A program made the translations under genes and the position numbers. From Heliocidaris tuberculata (lineage: Eukaryota; Echinodermata; Echinoidea; Camarodonta; Echinometridae), in contig CM046838.1 in the NCBI GenBank assembly GCA_025618425.1, positions 9,369,527 through 9,433,526 on the forward strand: a stretch of 64,000 nt of DNA, given 5' to 3'. Numbering within the stretch: the first letter of the stretch is position 1; every line of letters begins with the position of its first letter. Under the pieces are notes generated by a model. It did no database searches and was not told the DNA's origin. It was given only the letters and a program-made list of their open reading frames with translations. This document shows, one piece after another, positions 45,781 through 57,404 of the stretch.

Positions 45781-46364
45781 AGGAGAATAAAACCCTAGGG
45801 AAATATACATTTTAATGAAAAGAGAGGATAGAGAGAAGCAATTTGAAAAAAAAGTTCCATCAAAATCGGTTAAGAAATGAAAAAGTTATGAAAGTTTGAA
45901 AAGTCTCAATTTACTTTCTAGGGCGATCCTCAAATTGGCAATGTTGCTTCAAAATGGCAGGTTTAGTAGTACAACACTCAATATTTTTGTACATACAATT
46001 TCATATATTTTCTCCATTATCTCTAAAGATGCTGCTTGTCTTTTTGTGAACTCAACATATGTTGTGTCATTCCTCATGATATATCTTGAGCTAAGAAGGA
46101 GACAAGCTGCACCTTGAGAGATAATGGGGAAAATATGAAAGATTGTGTACAAAACATATGGAGAGTTGTACTATATACTAAACCTGTCACTTTGAAGCAA
46201 CATTGCCAATTAGAGGATCGCCATAGAAAGTAAACTGAGACTTTTCAAAGTTTCATAACTTTCTCAGCATTTCATAACCGATTTTGATGGAACTTTTTAT
46301 TTAATTGCTTCTCTCTGTCCTCTCTTTTCATTAAAATTGATTTTTCCCAGAGTTTCATTTTCAT
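45781..46364. mobile_element. Palindromic TTAA-type MITE, copy 1
   Basis: 584 bp made of two long inverted arms (about 250 bp each). The left arm begins 'aggagaataaaaccctagg', and the right arm ends with its complement followed by TTAA (46365-46368). It is the most diverged of three copies (others at 50856-51434 and 55844-56425). Confidence 0.8.
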
Positions 46365-46368
46365 TTAA

Positions 46369-47305
46369 TGTGACTTTTCAACCCGAAAGAATTTCATTTC
46401 TATATATTAACTTTACATCTCTCTTTTTTAGAAACATCAAATGTGTTCATGAATTAAGAGTAAGGGGAATCATGAAAGTCAAGTGACTTGTCCGGAATGA
46501 TTCTCTATAATTATACACATCAAATTGAATCACAATTTCTTGTTTACACATTGTAAATCATGTTCTATGGATAGGATATAGGACACAGGACATCTAAAGA
46601 GCCAGAAGATGAAAGGAACCACCCCCCCCCCCCCGATTTTACGATGTGACATATTTATTTAATCTACTCACATATTAATATTTGATTTCATTAACAGACC
46701 TTTATACACACTTCTGAAATATTTACATGTCTAACATTTTCTAATGACCCCAGGCAAGTTATTCCAAATTACTGACCGTGAAAAATATAGAATATTATTA
46801 TAATGGAAGATTGAAAAAAATAATGTGAACATATAAAATAATAATCGGGCATTTTATAATTCATTGTGAAATATGCTCTAAAAGATTTAGGTAAAGGTTC
46901 GTGCACCTTTTTAAAAAAAATTACATAAAAGTGGTAATATCTTATATTAAGGCAAGGTTTGCGCCTGCTCTAATAAACATACTTAAACAATAGGTTATAG
47001 ACTATCTAGAGAGTCAGAGCTGTAAAGGGTTGCACGAGTACACAAAACTAACAAGGGAATTTATTTTCAATTAATGAAGACCAATAAAAAAGAAGAGCAT
47101 TTGTTGTTGTTGAAACATAACAATTAAAATACTTGTCAGCAGGAAGAAGACGAACATAACACACAAACACACACACACATAGATCCAGAAGTTTTTGCTA
47201 TTTGAATGAAAAACGCACACACAAAAAGAAAGAAACAAAAAACAACAATTGCATAGTTATCATAATGTGAAGTGACAAGTGCGAATAATAGTTTTATATA
47301 ATCTC
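46369..47305. other. Noncoding, predicted amylase first intron
   Basis: Includes a C run (46621-46634). No frame of note. Confidence 0.4.
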
Positions 47306-47307
47306 AC

Positions 47308-47400
47308 CTGCACAAGACGTTTGTGAACTGTCAAGGTGTTTCTTCCAACGAAGAAAAGACGACTGTCTCACATCATCGGATAAACCCCTTAATATAACCA
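47308..47400 (-). promoter_or_regulatory. AMY: Predicted noncoding first exon of amylase
   Basis: On the minus strand a TATA-like TTTTTATAG (47435-47427) is followed about 30 bp later by the possible start, and then by a good donor GTGCAG|GTGAGA at 47307. Together with the acceptor at 45288 this would give a 2-kb 5' UTR intron. The pieces are individually weak. RNA evidence would be decisive. Confidence 0.35.
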
Positions 47401-48876
47401 TCTTCGTCGTGTGTGGATAGCTTATCTATAAAAACCCTGGTTAAAATTAATCCATTATGAAAGCTGATATCATCAATCGCTATCTTTCTTTCAGATGAAA
47501 GGTTAATGAAACACGCATTACTAACGTGTCTGGATAATTTGTATTACTTGCTTAATTTTGAGATTATGAAATTGTAACATTATGATGAGTAAAATAACAA
47601 AATCTTTCATTTGCTGATTTTTCCATGACATACTGCTTGCTTTGACCTCTTTTAATACATGCATATATCTTTCTTTTGTTATGGTATTAGAATGTTTTAC
47701 AGTTTATATCAAATTCTTCTGGCATAATCTCAAATAAAGCCTTTATAGTTCTGTAGAAATTAACGTAACTCATAAGACAAACCAAATTCAAAATGTTAAA
47801 TCATGGACCAGCCGCCCTAAAATAGCTGGTTGATTGCATAAGGAAAAAAAAACCAACAACACAAACTAGAATTATCAAAAAGAGGTGGGGCGTGAATCTG
47901 TTAACAACAACAACAACAACAACAAAAATTAATTATCATGAGATCGCGTCAACTGTGGCAACTTCGTCATGAACCTGCGACGTCATAGGCTATTTTCCTT
48001 GTATTTTGTGATATCAAAAATTTCTTTGTTGTTGTTTAAAATTGATGCGGCATGTCTTTCTATGAATGAATTTAATCATAACTGTGTCTTAATGAAATTT
48101 AAAAGAGTATTCTAAATAGTTCCACGAGAAAAACTTTTTTCAATTTATCCGTCGGTGGAAAAAGTGCCAGTAACAAATATTGAAACTCTGGGAAGGACAT
48201 CTCCCCCCCCCCTTATTTTCTGTTAAACGAGGCGTGGATTACTTCATCCAATTACCCCATAAAGAACTTCCAAATTTCAGGACATCATCTTCCCCGTAAA
48301 ACAAGAGGACCACCAACATTATTTTGTAGGTAAAATGTCAATGAAACACTTCTCAGGAACGTGTTTGGTAACTTTATATTATTTTTTTTTTATTGTGAGA
48401 TGATGAACTGTGAATATCATTGTGAATGTAATTATTAATCTGACATCTGTGGATTATTCCATGATGCATTTTTTGCTTTTAATCTTAGTTCGAGGTCTTA
48501 TTTTTTGCTGATGCGGTGATTCTGGTAAAATTGCTACAAATATGCTGACGACGCTTGTTTCTTTTCAAGACTTAATTCTTTCATCATGAATTTCACTTCT
48601 TATAATTAAGTGAATGTTCTAGATAGTTCCATGAGAAACACCGTCTTCAACTATTTGATACAAATCAGTAGTCTAGGTTTTCTGCTTTAATTAGAGGATA
48701 ATAAACAAGTCTTGTCAAGATATACAAATTTCGAATTATAATGAAACAAACTTGTTTCAGAAGAAAAAATGGTCTCTTTGGACTTTCCCCATCTATGGAC
48801 AATAATCCAGCAGCAAATTTCCAAATTCGGGGGTGAATCCACCTCTCCGTTTGATTTCCTCCATCATATGAGGCGT

Positions 48877-49600
48877 TGGATATTCTGGCACCTCGCTGCC
48901 CGAATATGAAGTGGTGATTGCCCGAATATCGGAACTTTGAAAATCCTCGGGGGGGGGGGGGGGCTGCATCCCATTGCCTAAGGGGACGCCTTTTGCCCGA
49001 ATATCAACTTTTCAATTTCTTAATGTTTACGAGAGAGCGAAGCGAGCGAGCAAATTTTTTTTTAAGTTTTCATAGTGAAAATTTACAGAAGTTATATACA
49101 CAAGTTACATAATAATTATCTGCGAACCTTGCTTCCCAAATATTGGATATTCCAGCACCTCGTTGGCCGAATATGAATATCAGAACTTTGAACCATGGAG
49201 CTACAGACTCCATGTTTGAACGTCCAGGGGGTGGGGGGGGGGGGGGGGGGGGGGGCTGCAGCTCATTGCCGAAGAGGGACGCCTTTTGCCCGAATATTAA
49301 AATTCCAGTGTTCTTGTGGTCGAGCGAAGCTAGCGTGCAAAATTAAAAAAAAAAAAATTCTTGGTGGAAATGTACAGAAGTTACATACACAAGTTACATA
49401 ATAATATTAACTGGGAACCTTGCTTCCCAAATATTTGGATATTCTAGCACCTTGCTGCCCGAATATGAATATCGGAACTTTGAAAATCCGCGGGGAGGGG
49501 GAGGGGGGATACAGCCCATTGCCGAAGGGGGATACCTTTTCCCCGAATATTAGAATTCCAGTTTTCTTGCGAGCGAGCGAAGCGAGCGAGCAAAAAATTT
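48877..49600 (+). repeat. Tandem repeat, 268-292 bp unit, three copies
   Basis: 'ggatattc(t/c)(g/a)gcacctcg' starts units at 48877, 49145 and 49437. Each has 'ggaactttga', a G run, 'cgccttttgcccgaatat', a 'gagcgaagcgagcgagc'-like cluster, and 'acacaagttacataataat'. A related piece occurs at 6685-6740. Confidence 0.85.
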
Positions 49601-50855
49601 GGCAAAGTTTACCTTCTTTTTCTTCCCTTCCCTTTTCTTTTCCTTCTTTTCTTTCTGTTTGTTTTCCTTTCCTTTCCCTTTTCTTTTTTCTTTTTTTTTT
49701 CCTTCTACTTCCTCTTTTGTGGCACAACCGAACTTTGATTTTTTTCCTTTCAATTTTTGCAAATTTTCTTAGCTCTATCCAACCACAAAATGACTTTCTT
49801 AAAATCTTTTTTTTTCCTAAGGGGGGGGGGGGGGGGGGTTCGCGCGCACCCCGCGAACCCCTAGTTTGTACGTTACTGACATACTGCTAACTAGACTGCC
49901 TATTAATGAAAACGTAAGTAAAACTTTAGCAAGATTCTGCACCCAAATCGTCGTAAATGAATTTGAATGACACTTTGGCCTCTTTAAATTGGACGACGAT
50001 AAATTAATTTGGATGTTCGAAGCACATTTTTCGACGCTGGAAAATGAATCTGAACACCTGAAATCTAATTTGAACCAAAGGAATAAACGGGATGAGCAAA
50101 TCGCTTGAATACGAACGTTTGAAAATGAATTTGAAAGATAATTTTGCGAATTCGACCAGGAAAACCTATATCTTCCTAAAAAGATAAAATATAAATCATT
50201 CATTAAAAAGGCTTATAATTGTTTCATCATTCATTTTCAATAAAAAAAATTACCAACGTCTTTAAAACTCTGAAAACTGTTATCTCATTATTCATGATTT
50301 ATTTCATTTTGGAAAAGAATATCCAAATGCCCTTTATTTGCAACAGAAATAACAACAAGAACTATGATCGTTATGATGATAGATGAAGCATTCCCATAAG
50401 AATTATAGCAGATAAAAACAAAACAGTCCCGTACATTCCTTTTCAAATCGTTTAATAGGAGAGTGGAATTGCTCATTGTGCTTTGTGAGCCTCTCTTCTG
50501 TCAAAAATTGGTTGGAAGAGACCAATGACATTACAAAAATTATAATGATGTTACAAAAATCCTTATTTCTTCGTGACTACTGAACCAAAGCGAATGGGGT
50601 TTTCGATGATATGCATATACTTAGTTATTGTTTTATAATTTCAAACCCTATTCAAATTGATTCAGAATATTTAGTTTGAAAGCTATTAATACTAAAAGTC
50701 CGATTGTAAATTCTTTTGGGGACAGACTGTATATATTCGACATTGGTCCCCCATACACAAAACATCATCTTATGCAAAATGATATCATTGGTTTCCTACA
50801 TTAGTTATAATGATGTACACTTCTTATTCAGATGTATGCATGTGTTAAGAGTTAA
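49601..50855. other. Noncoding, pyrimidine tract and unique sequence
   Basis: A CT-rich tract (49605-49720), a G run (49820-49837), then unique-looking sequence. A minus-strand frame of 128 codons (50203-49817) has no recognised features and I do not call it a gene. Confidence 0.45.
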
Positions 50856-51434
50856 AGGAAACCAAAACCCAAGGAGAGAATCAATGTTATTGGAAAGTGA
50901 AAATTCAGAGAAGCACTTTACAAAAAGTTTCATTAAAATTGGTTAAAAAATGAGAGAGTTATGGAAGTTTGAAAAGTCTCGTTTTACTTTCTATGGGGAT
51001 CCTCAAATTGGCAAAATTGCTTCAAAATGGCTGATTTTGTGAACAACTCTCCATTTGTTTTGTACACAGATCTTCAGATTTTCCCCATTATCTTTCAAGG
51101 TGCAGTTAATCTCCTTCTGAGCTCAACATATATAATGGGAAAATGTATTTTACACCACATATGTTGAGTTCAGGAGGAGACAAGGAGCACCCTGAGAGAT
51201 AATGGGGAAAATCTGAAAATCTGTGTACAAAACAAATGGAGAGTTGTTCACAAAATCAGCCATTTTGAAGCAATTTTGCCAATTTGAGGATCCCCATAGA
51301 AAGTAAAACGAGACTTTTCAAACTTCCATAACTCTCTCATTTTTTAACCAATTTTAATGAAACTTTTTGTAAAGTGCTTCTCTGAATTTTCACTTTCCAA
51401 TAACATTGATTCTCTCCTTGGGTTTTGGTTTCCT
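50856..51434. mobile_element. Palindromic TTAA-type MITE, copy 2
   Basis: 579 bp between TTAA (50852-50855) and TTAA (51435-51438). Arms of about 280 bp are nearly perfect complements, starting AGGAAACCAAAACCC, with a short centre near 51135-51160. The TTAA target fits piggyBac-like elements. Transcribed, it would form a very long RNA hairpin. Confidence 0.92.
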
Positions 51435-51864
51435 TTAAAGTAACCCTCAACTTAGTCATCTAACAGGTCGGAGGAGTATTACTTTCAACTCATCCATCCG
51501 TGGAAAAAAAAATACTTGTAACAAATATTGAAACACTTGGATGGACCTGTCCCCCCCCCCCCCTCCAAAAAAGAAAAAGAAAAGAGCAAAATGAAAAATG
51601 GAAGAAAGAAAGAAAACAAAATTAAGATTAAAAAAAAAAAATAATAAAAGAGGCGTGGCCCACTTCATCAAAATAATTATGAAGCTCCCCATGCTATGTT
51701 AAAATAATTTCAAGATGTCATTTTGCCCTGTAAAACAAAACGGTGATCCACAATTGTAGGTAAAATGTCCATGAAACACGCCTCAGGAACGTGTTTAGAA
51801 CCTTATTATTATTATCATTCTTTTTTATTGTGAGGTGATTAGTCCACTTATTGGCGTTGTAATA

Positions 51865-52008
51865 GAAGAATAACGAGGTGGAGATGCATTATTTTCCAAT
51901 TAAAGTTTATTTTCCAAATTTTCGGAACGATTCACACGTTTCCTGAAGAAAATTTGGAAAATAAACTGTAATTGGAAAATAATGCATCTCCGCCTCGTTA
52001 TTCTTTTA
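51865..52008. repeat. Hairpin with arms of about 57 bp
   Basis: 'agaagaataacgaggtggag' plus 'atgcattattttccaatt' is mirrored at 51945-52008 with few mismatches, with a loop of about 25 bases (near 51925). It interrupts the repeat field and has no coding capacity. Likely a tiny foldback element. Confidence 0.85.
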
Positions 52009-52184
52009 ATTTGCAATTTTATATAGAAGGTTAAAATTATTTGGAAATTTTGTTAGATTCGTTAAGAATTCACAATAATGAATAGGCATCTCCTTGCTTG
52101 CCTGTATTAATCCATATTGTGCCAGCCACTAATCTCCCCTGTGCCAGGTTTAGTTTTGGGGTGCTCAAGTGTGAACAAACAATA

Positions 52185-52393
52185 TACTCTAAAAACTTAA
52201 GTGTTAAATCACCATTTAAAAGGGCCGAGGAGTGACAACTTTTTCAAAATGGTAGATCAACTCTTTTAAACTGCTGGATTCAGCATTTAAAGTGTTGTAT
52301 CCAGAATGTTAAAAGTGTTAATTTACAATTTCAAAAAAGTTGTCACTCCTCGGCCCTTTTAAATGGTGATTTAACACTTTAGTTTTTAGAGTA
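52185..52393. mobile_element. 209-bp palindromic MITE, TA duplication
   Basis: Flanked by TA and beginning TACTCTAAAAACT, mirrored at the right. Arms of about 70 bp share 'gtgttaaatcaccatttaaa' and 'gggccgaggagtgacaactt'. A TA target is typical of Tc1/mariner elements. Confidence 0.8.
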
Positions 52394-52404
52394 TACGTCT
52401 AAAC

Positions 52405-52520
52405 ATGTACGTGGCACAGCTACGGAGGCTACTATACAAGGTTGTGACACGCGAGCACAGGCTAGTGCACAAGTACGTGGCACTGCTACAGATCAGTACG
52501 CAAGGTTGTGGCACCATATG
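52405..52520 (+). repeat. Tandem duplication of 66 bp
   Basis: 'gtacgtggcac(a/t)gctac' occurs at about 52408 and 52474, each followed by 'caaggttgtg(a/g)cac'. Confidence 0.7.
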
Positions 52521-54244
52521 AGTTAATTAGGATAATACACAATAATTAATCACAAATGTATATTGGGGAATATTCTACATGTATATTGACGCACGAGAAA
52601 TATCAACTTCAAGTAATGATCAACCTACTCTGCATGAAGGAATGTAATTACGGATTTGTTGTTGTTGTTGTTGTTGTTGTTTTTTTTGTTGTTGTTGTGT
52701 TGTTGTTTTTGTTTTTTTGAGGAGATATCCTACTTTTTCCCACCACAAATATTATTTTTTCAGCTCATGCAAATCAATAACCTTGCTTTCCTGCATTTAC
52801 AGCATGATTATACATTCCTGCTCCTGCGCTCCGGATGTCCAAACTTCACGCTCTAAAAGTGAGCCTCAGCTGACTCATCTGAAGGGTATTAAATTCAAGT
52901 TATCTATCCTTAGAAAAAAACGTATTTTTTTATTAAACAAGGCGTAAAAACTTCATCCAAATACCTAGTCCTTCCATTTTACAGTTACAAATCTCATTAT
53001 CATCCTCCGCTATAAGACAAGAGGACCATCCTGATTTATAGGTAAAATGTCAGTTAATCACACCTCAGGAACGTGTTTTTTGTGAGATGATGAAACACCG
53101 ATATCATGTATTTAATCATTAATCTGACATCTGTTGATTTTCCATGAGGTATTGTTTACTTTCATCTCTTTTGATATCTTTAATTCTTTTAATGTGATAC
53201 TATATTCGTATAATATTCTCGTGGCAGGTATCAATTACGTTTTATAGCCATTGATATTAATTGTGAATTTTGTTTGATTGTAACTATTACCAGAATTCAC
53301 AAGGCTAAATAATTATGAGCATATTTTAAAAAGTACGTCATCCTTCTAAACATAAACAGATGAGTTAAATTGGGGGGGGGGGGGGATTATTGTGGACTTT
53401 GTCGTGGAACTGTAACGTACGTCATGGGCTTTTGACTTGTATATTGAGACAATCAAAATTTCATATTTTTTTTGGCCAAACTGATCAACTATTTCTCTTA
53501 ATGAAGGCATTTTTCAGATTTATGAATATTCTACACTGTACCATCCCCCAAAAAACTTTTTCGACTAAGGTAAATTGATATCCTTGCTTTCCTGCATTAG
53601 TTGTTAAGATGTACACATCCTTATTCATATTATGTACATATTTTAAGATCTTAGTTAAAGTGGTCCTCAACTGAGTCATCTGACATGTATGAGGGGTACT
53701 ACTTTAGACTTATCCATCCGTGAAAAAAAAGAAGTATTAGTAACAAATATTGAAACTCTGGGGTAGACCTGCCCCCTCCCCCAAATTCTATTAAACGAGG
53801 CGTTGCCTACTTCATTCTATTTTCAAGCTCCTCCCACTCCAGTTAAAATAATTTTACGGTGTCATTTTCCCCCTGTAAAACAAAAGTGTCATCCACTATA
53901 AATTGCAGGTAAAATGTAGATGAAACATGCATCGGGAACGTGTATAGTAACTTATGTTTTTGATTGTAAGATGACGAACTCTGGTATCATGACGAATACA
54001 ATTATTAATTTGACATCTGCTGTTTTTTCCAAGAGGCATTGTTTGTTTCGTTTTATATGGATGTTTTTCATTCTTTTGATGTGGTATTTAGATATATTTT
54101 ATACAATATCCTTGTGGCAGATTTACTTTCTTATAGGCCTATAGCCTTTTATATTCATTGAGTATTTGTTGGATTTGTTAAGGTTTATGTTAATTCAAAA
54201 GACTATTATAAGCTCGTAAAATACCCTGTTCCAATCAATTCGGA

Positions 54245-54395
54245 AGAAAGAAGTGGAGAATGGATGGGGTGGAATCAGTACCCCCCCCCCCAAAAAAAAA
54301 ACAACCAAAAAAAAAAACAACATCAAAGAAACAAACAAACAAAAAAAAACCCAACCCCAACAACAAACGAACAAAACAAAGAAAGAAAAAAAAAA
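54245..54395 (+). repeat. A-rich low-complexity block
   Basis: C run then AAC/A-rich sequence. Lysine/asparagine-rich frames here are artefacts. Confidence 0.7.
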
Positions 54396-54879
54396 ATCAG
54401 TGCCATAGAGATCTCGCTTTATACATTTGGCAACTTTATCATGGAGCTGGGACGTCATGTGCTTTTAACTTGCATTATTGTGACATCCAAAAGTTCACCA
54501 CTTTTGCCAAATAACCTTTTCTCTTCATATAGAAACATAATCACGGATGCTATTTTCGTATATCGGGGATTATTGTCTCAAGAGTCACAGTTTTGTCAAG
54601 AAAGTGAAATTTCTCTTCATGAATAAATGTAATCACAAATGCATTTTTCGTATTGTGGAGAATACTTTTTGATTTTCCAGCGAGAAACATTATTCTTAGC
54701 ATATGCAAATTACTTTCCTGCATTAGTTAGAATGATGCACATATTCCTGCTCAAAGTTGTGCATACTTTAAGATCTTAGTTAGTCTTCTTTGAGGTATCA
54801 CTTGCAATTTTTCTATCTGTGAAAAGCAGTGCCCACGTTTAATAGCAAATACAGTACATCTGGGGGAGACCTGCGACCC

Positions 54880-55500
54880 CCTCCTTTTTCTATTGAACGA
54901 GGGTAGCCTATTTAATTCAAGCCCCAAATCACATCCTCATACTGCAGTTTTCAATTTCACGAAGTCATCTTCCCCAATACACCAATGGACAATCCATAAT
55001 GAATAGTAAAACACGCCTTAGCAACTTGTGTTTTTTTTCATTATTTACTTTCCATAATAATTAACATCCCCATACACATCATACACGCTGTTCCAAATTC
55101 CAAAATGTCATCCCTCTGTATAATTTACGAAACTTCCATATTATAAAGGTCAACAAAACACGCCTTAGTTACGTGTTTGGAATTTGTCCTTAGCTTACTT
55201 GTTTCATTGTGAGATATCACGATGAATTATGATTATTAATTAACCCATTGCCTGCTGGAACCGGGTGATGTCTGCATTAAGCCTATGGGAATTAGACAAT
55301 TTATTAGTCATTGGGTTCATCTGACATCTGTTGATTTTCCATGAGGCATTGTTTGCTTTCATCTCTTGTGATATCTTTCCTTCTGTCAAAGTGGTACTAA
55401 GATATTAACATATAATGTTCTTGTGGCAGGTACCATTTGAGTTTTATAGCCGTTGATATTAATTTTTAATTTTGTTGGATTCGGTAAGTATTACAAGAAT
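54880..55500 (+). repeat. Segment duplicated at 60660-61300
   Basis: Carries two hairpin landmarks, a 72-bp TTAA mini-element and flanks in the same order as 60660-61300, with only scattered differences. Part of it occurs a third time at 61310-61620. It is clearly younger than the surrounding copies. Confidence 0.8.
55244..55315. mobile_element. 72-bp TTAA mini-element, copy 1
   Basis: TTAA (55240-55243), then CCCATTGCCTGCTGG…CATTGGG, then TTCA, a changed TTAA. Same length as copies at 61033-61104 and 63150-63221. Confidence 0.7.
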
Positions 55501-55843
55501 TCACCAGGCTTAATAACTATGTCCATATTTTTAAAGGTTCATAAATAATGAGTGAAACAGGAGAGGGGGGGGGGGGGGGGGGAGTAACATTGGGAAACTC
55601 TGTCATCATGGTCATGGAACTGTGGCGTCATAGGATGTTTACTTGTATATTGTGACATCTAAAATTTCACTCTTTTGCCAAACTCATCATGAAGGCATAT
55701 TTTCAGTTTTTATATATATTCTACATAGTCCCACCCAAAAAAACTTTTTCGACTTAGGCAAATTGATATATTTACTTTCCTGCATTAGCTATAATGCTGT
55801 ACACATCATTCTTCATATGTACATATTTTAAGATCTTAGTTCA

Positions 55844-56425
55844 AGGAGAATGAAACCCTGGGGGAAAATCAATTTTTTAGAAAAGAGAAGATAGAGAGAA
55901 GCAATTTTTCAAAAAGTTCCATCAAAATCGGTTAAGAAATGAGAAAGTTATGAAAGTTTGAAAAGTCTCAATTTACTTTCTATAGCGATCCTCAAATTGG
56001 CAATGTTGCTTCAAAGTGACAGATTTAGTAGTACAATTCTCCATATGTTTTGTACACAGAATTTCATATTTTGTCCATAATCTCTAAAGATGCTGCCTGT
56101 CTTTTTGTGAACTCAACATATGTTGTGTCAAATACATTTTCCCATCATATATCTTGAGTTAAGAAGGAGATAAGCTGCACCTTGAGAGAAAATGTTGAAA
56201 ATATGAAATTTTGTGTACAAAATATATGGAGAGTTGTACTGCTAAACCTGTCACTTTGAAGCAACATTGCCAATTTGAGGATCGCCATAGAAAGTAAATT
56301 GAGAATTTTCAAACTTTCATAATTTTCTCATTTCTTAACCGATTTTGATGGAACCTTTTTAAAATTGTTTCTCTCTATCCTCTCTTTTCATAAAAAACGA
56401 TTTCCCCCCAGGGTTTCATTCTCCT
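55844..56425. mobile_element. Palindromic TTAA-type MITE, copy 3
   Basis: 582 bp, start AGGAGAATGAAACCCTGG, mirrored at the end. The flanks TTCA and CTAA are decayed TTAA. Related uninterrupted sites ('cttagttaaagtggtcctca') occur near 53650, which confirms insertion into the repeat field. Confidence 0.88.
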
Positions 56426-56626
56426 CTAAAGGGACCCTCAACTTAGTCATCTGCAATGTCTGAGGTACATTACTTTCAACTGATCAATCCGTGGAAAAAA
56501 GTGCCATTAACAAATATTGAAACAATATATCCCCCTAAAAATAATTTCAAAAATAAGTAAATGAATAAAAATAAATGAGGCGTGGCCTACATCATTCAAT
56601 TATCAAGTTTCCCCATAATGCAGTTC

Positions 56627-57404
56627 CAGTGGCGTATCTACGGGGGAGGGGGGGGGGGGGGGGAAGAGGGGGCGCGTGCCCAAGGTGGCACTTGAAGGGG
56701 GGGGGGCGCAAAAACGCAAAAGAGAGAAAGAAAAGGGGGAGAAATACAGGACAAAATGTATAAGAAATTGTGTATTATAGGGTTTGAAATGCAACATTTT
56801 TCTATAGCTCGGTCGCTTTGCTCCCTCAAATAGTTATGTTCAAAATCTAGCTATTTTGCGCCCCTAATGGCATTTTTAAAGCTTTAACCATTAATTGACT
56901 CTAGTTGCTTTGCCCCCCCCCCCTTAATAAGGCAGGAGCTTGTTAAAGTTTGCGCCCCCTGATAGGATATAAGTGTGTAAAAAAGCACTAGTGTAGAACA
57001 TTCAAAAGAAATTATACTTAAACCTTACTTAATCCTTCAAATATATTTCTTCAGGGTTTTCATTCATTTTGTGCCCCCCAAATAGGATATTGCTACCTAG
57101 GTCACTGTATTCCCTTGGAATTTTTCTCTTTTTTTGGTAAGGGTTAAACACATGAGAAATTTTTTTGAGGGGTGAAAGGGGGGAGGGAAATCTGCCGTTC
57201 GGTCGCCTTGCTCCCTCGCTTATACAATAACTCATCAAATCTGAGCTAACAACCCCGGGTTATGTGCATCAAAATTCTTTTTCACGTAGTGCCATCATTT
57301 CTAAATGAAAAAAACGTTCATTAATCTGAGTTTGGGCAGGGGGGGGGGGGGGGCGCAGATTTGATAGTTTGGCGCGGGCGCCAGAATACCTAGATACACC
57401 ACTG
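56627..57404. mobile_element. hAT-like element, family B, 778 bp
   Basis: Exact 8-bp duplication TGCAGTTC (56619-56626 and 57405-57412). Ends CAGTGGCGTATCTA and, reversed, CAGTGGTGTATCTA. Three internal iterations of a 'cggtcgc(t/c)ttgctccctc' and 'gcgcccc' block suggest tandem growth. No transposase. Confidence 0.88.

Noticed and set aside
49817..50203. 128-codon minus-strand frame
   Set aside because: Serine/asparagine-rich without any motif, not flanked by convincing splice sites, and beginning in a G run. Too weak to call.
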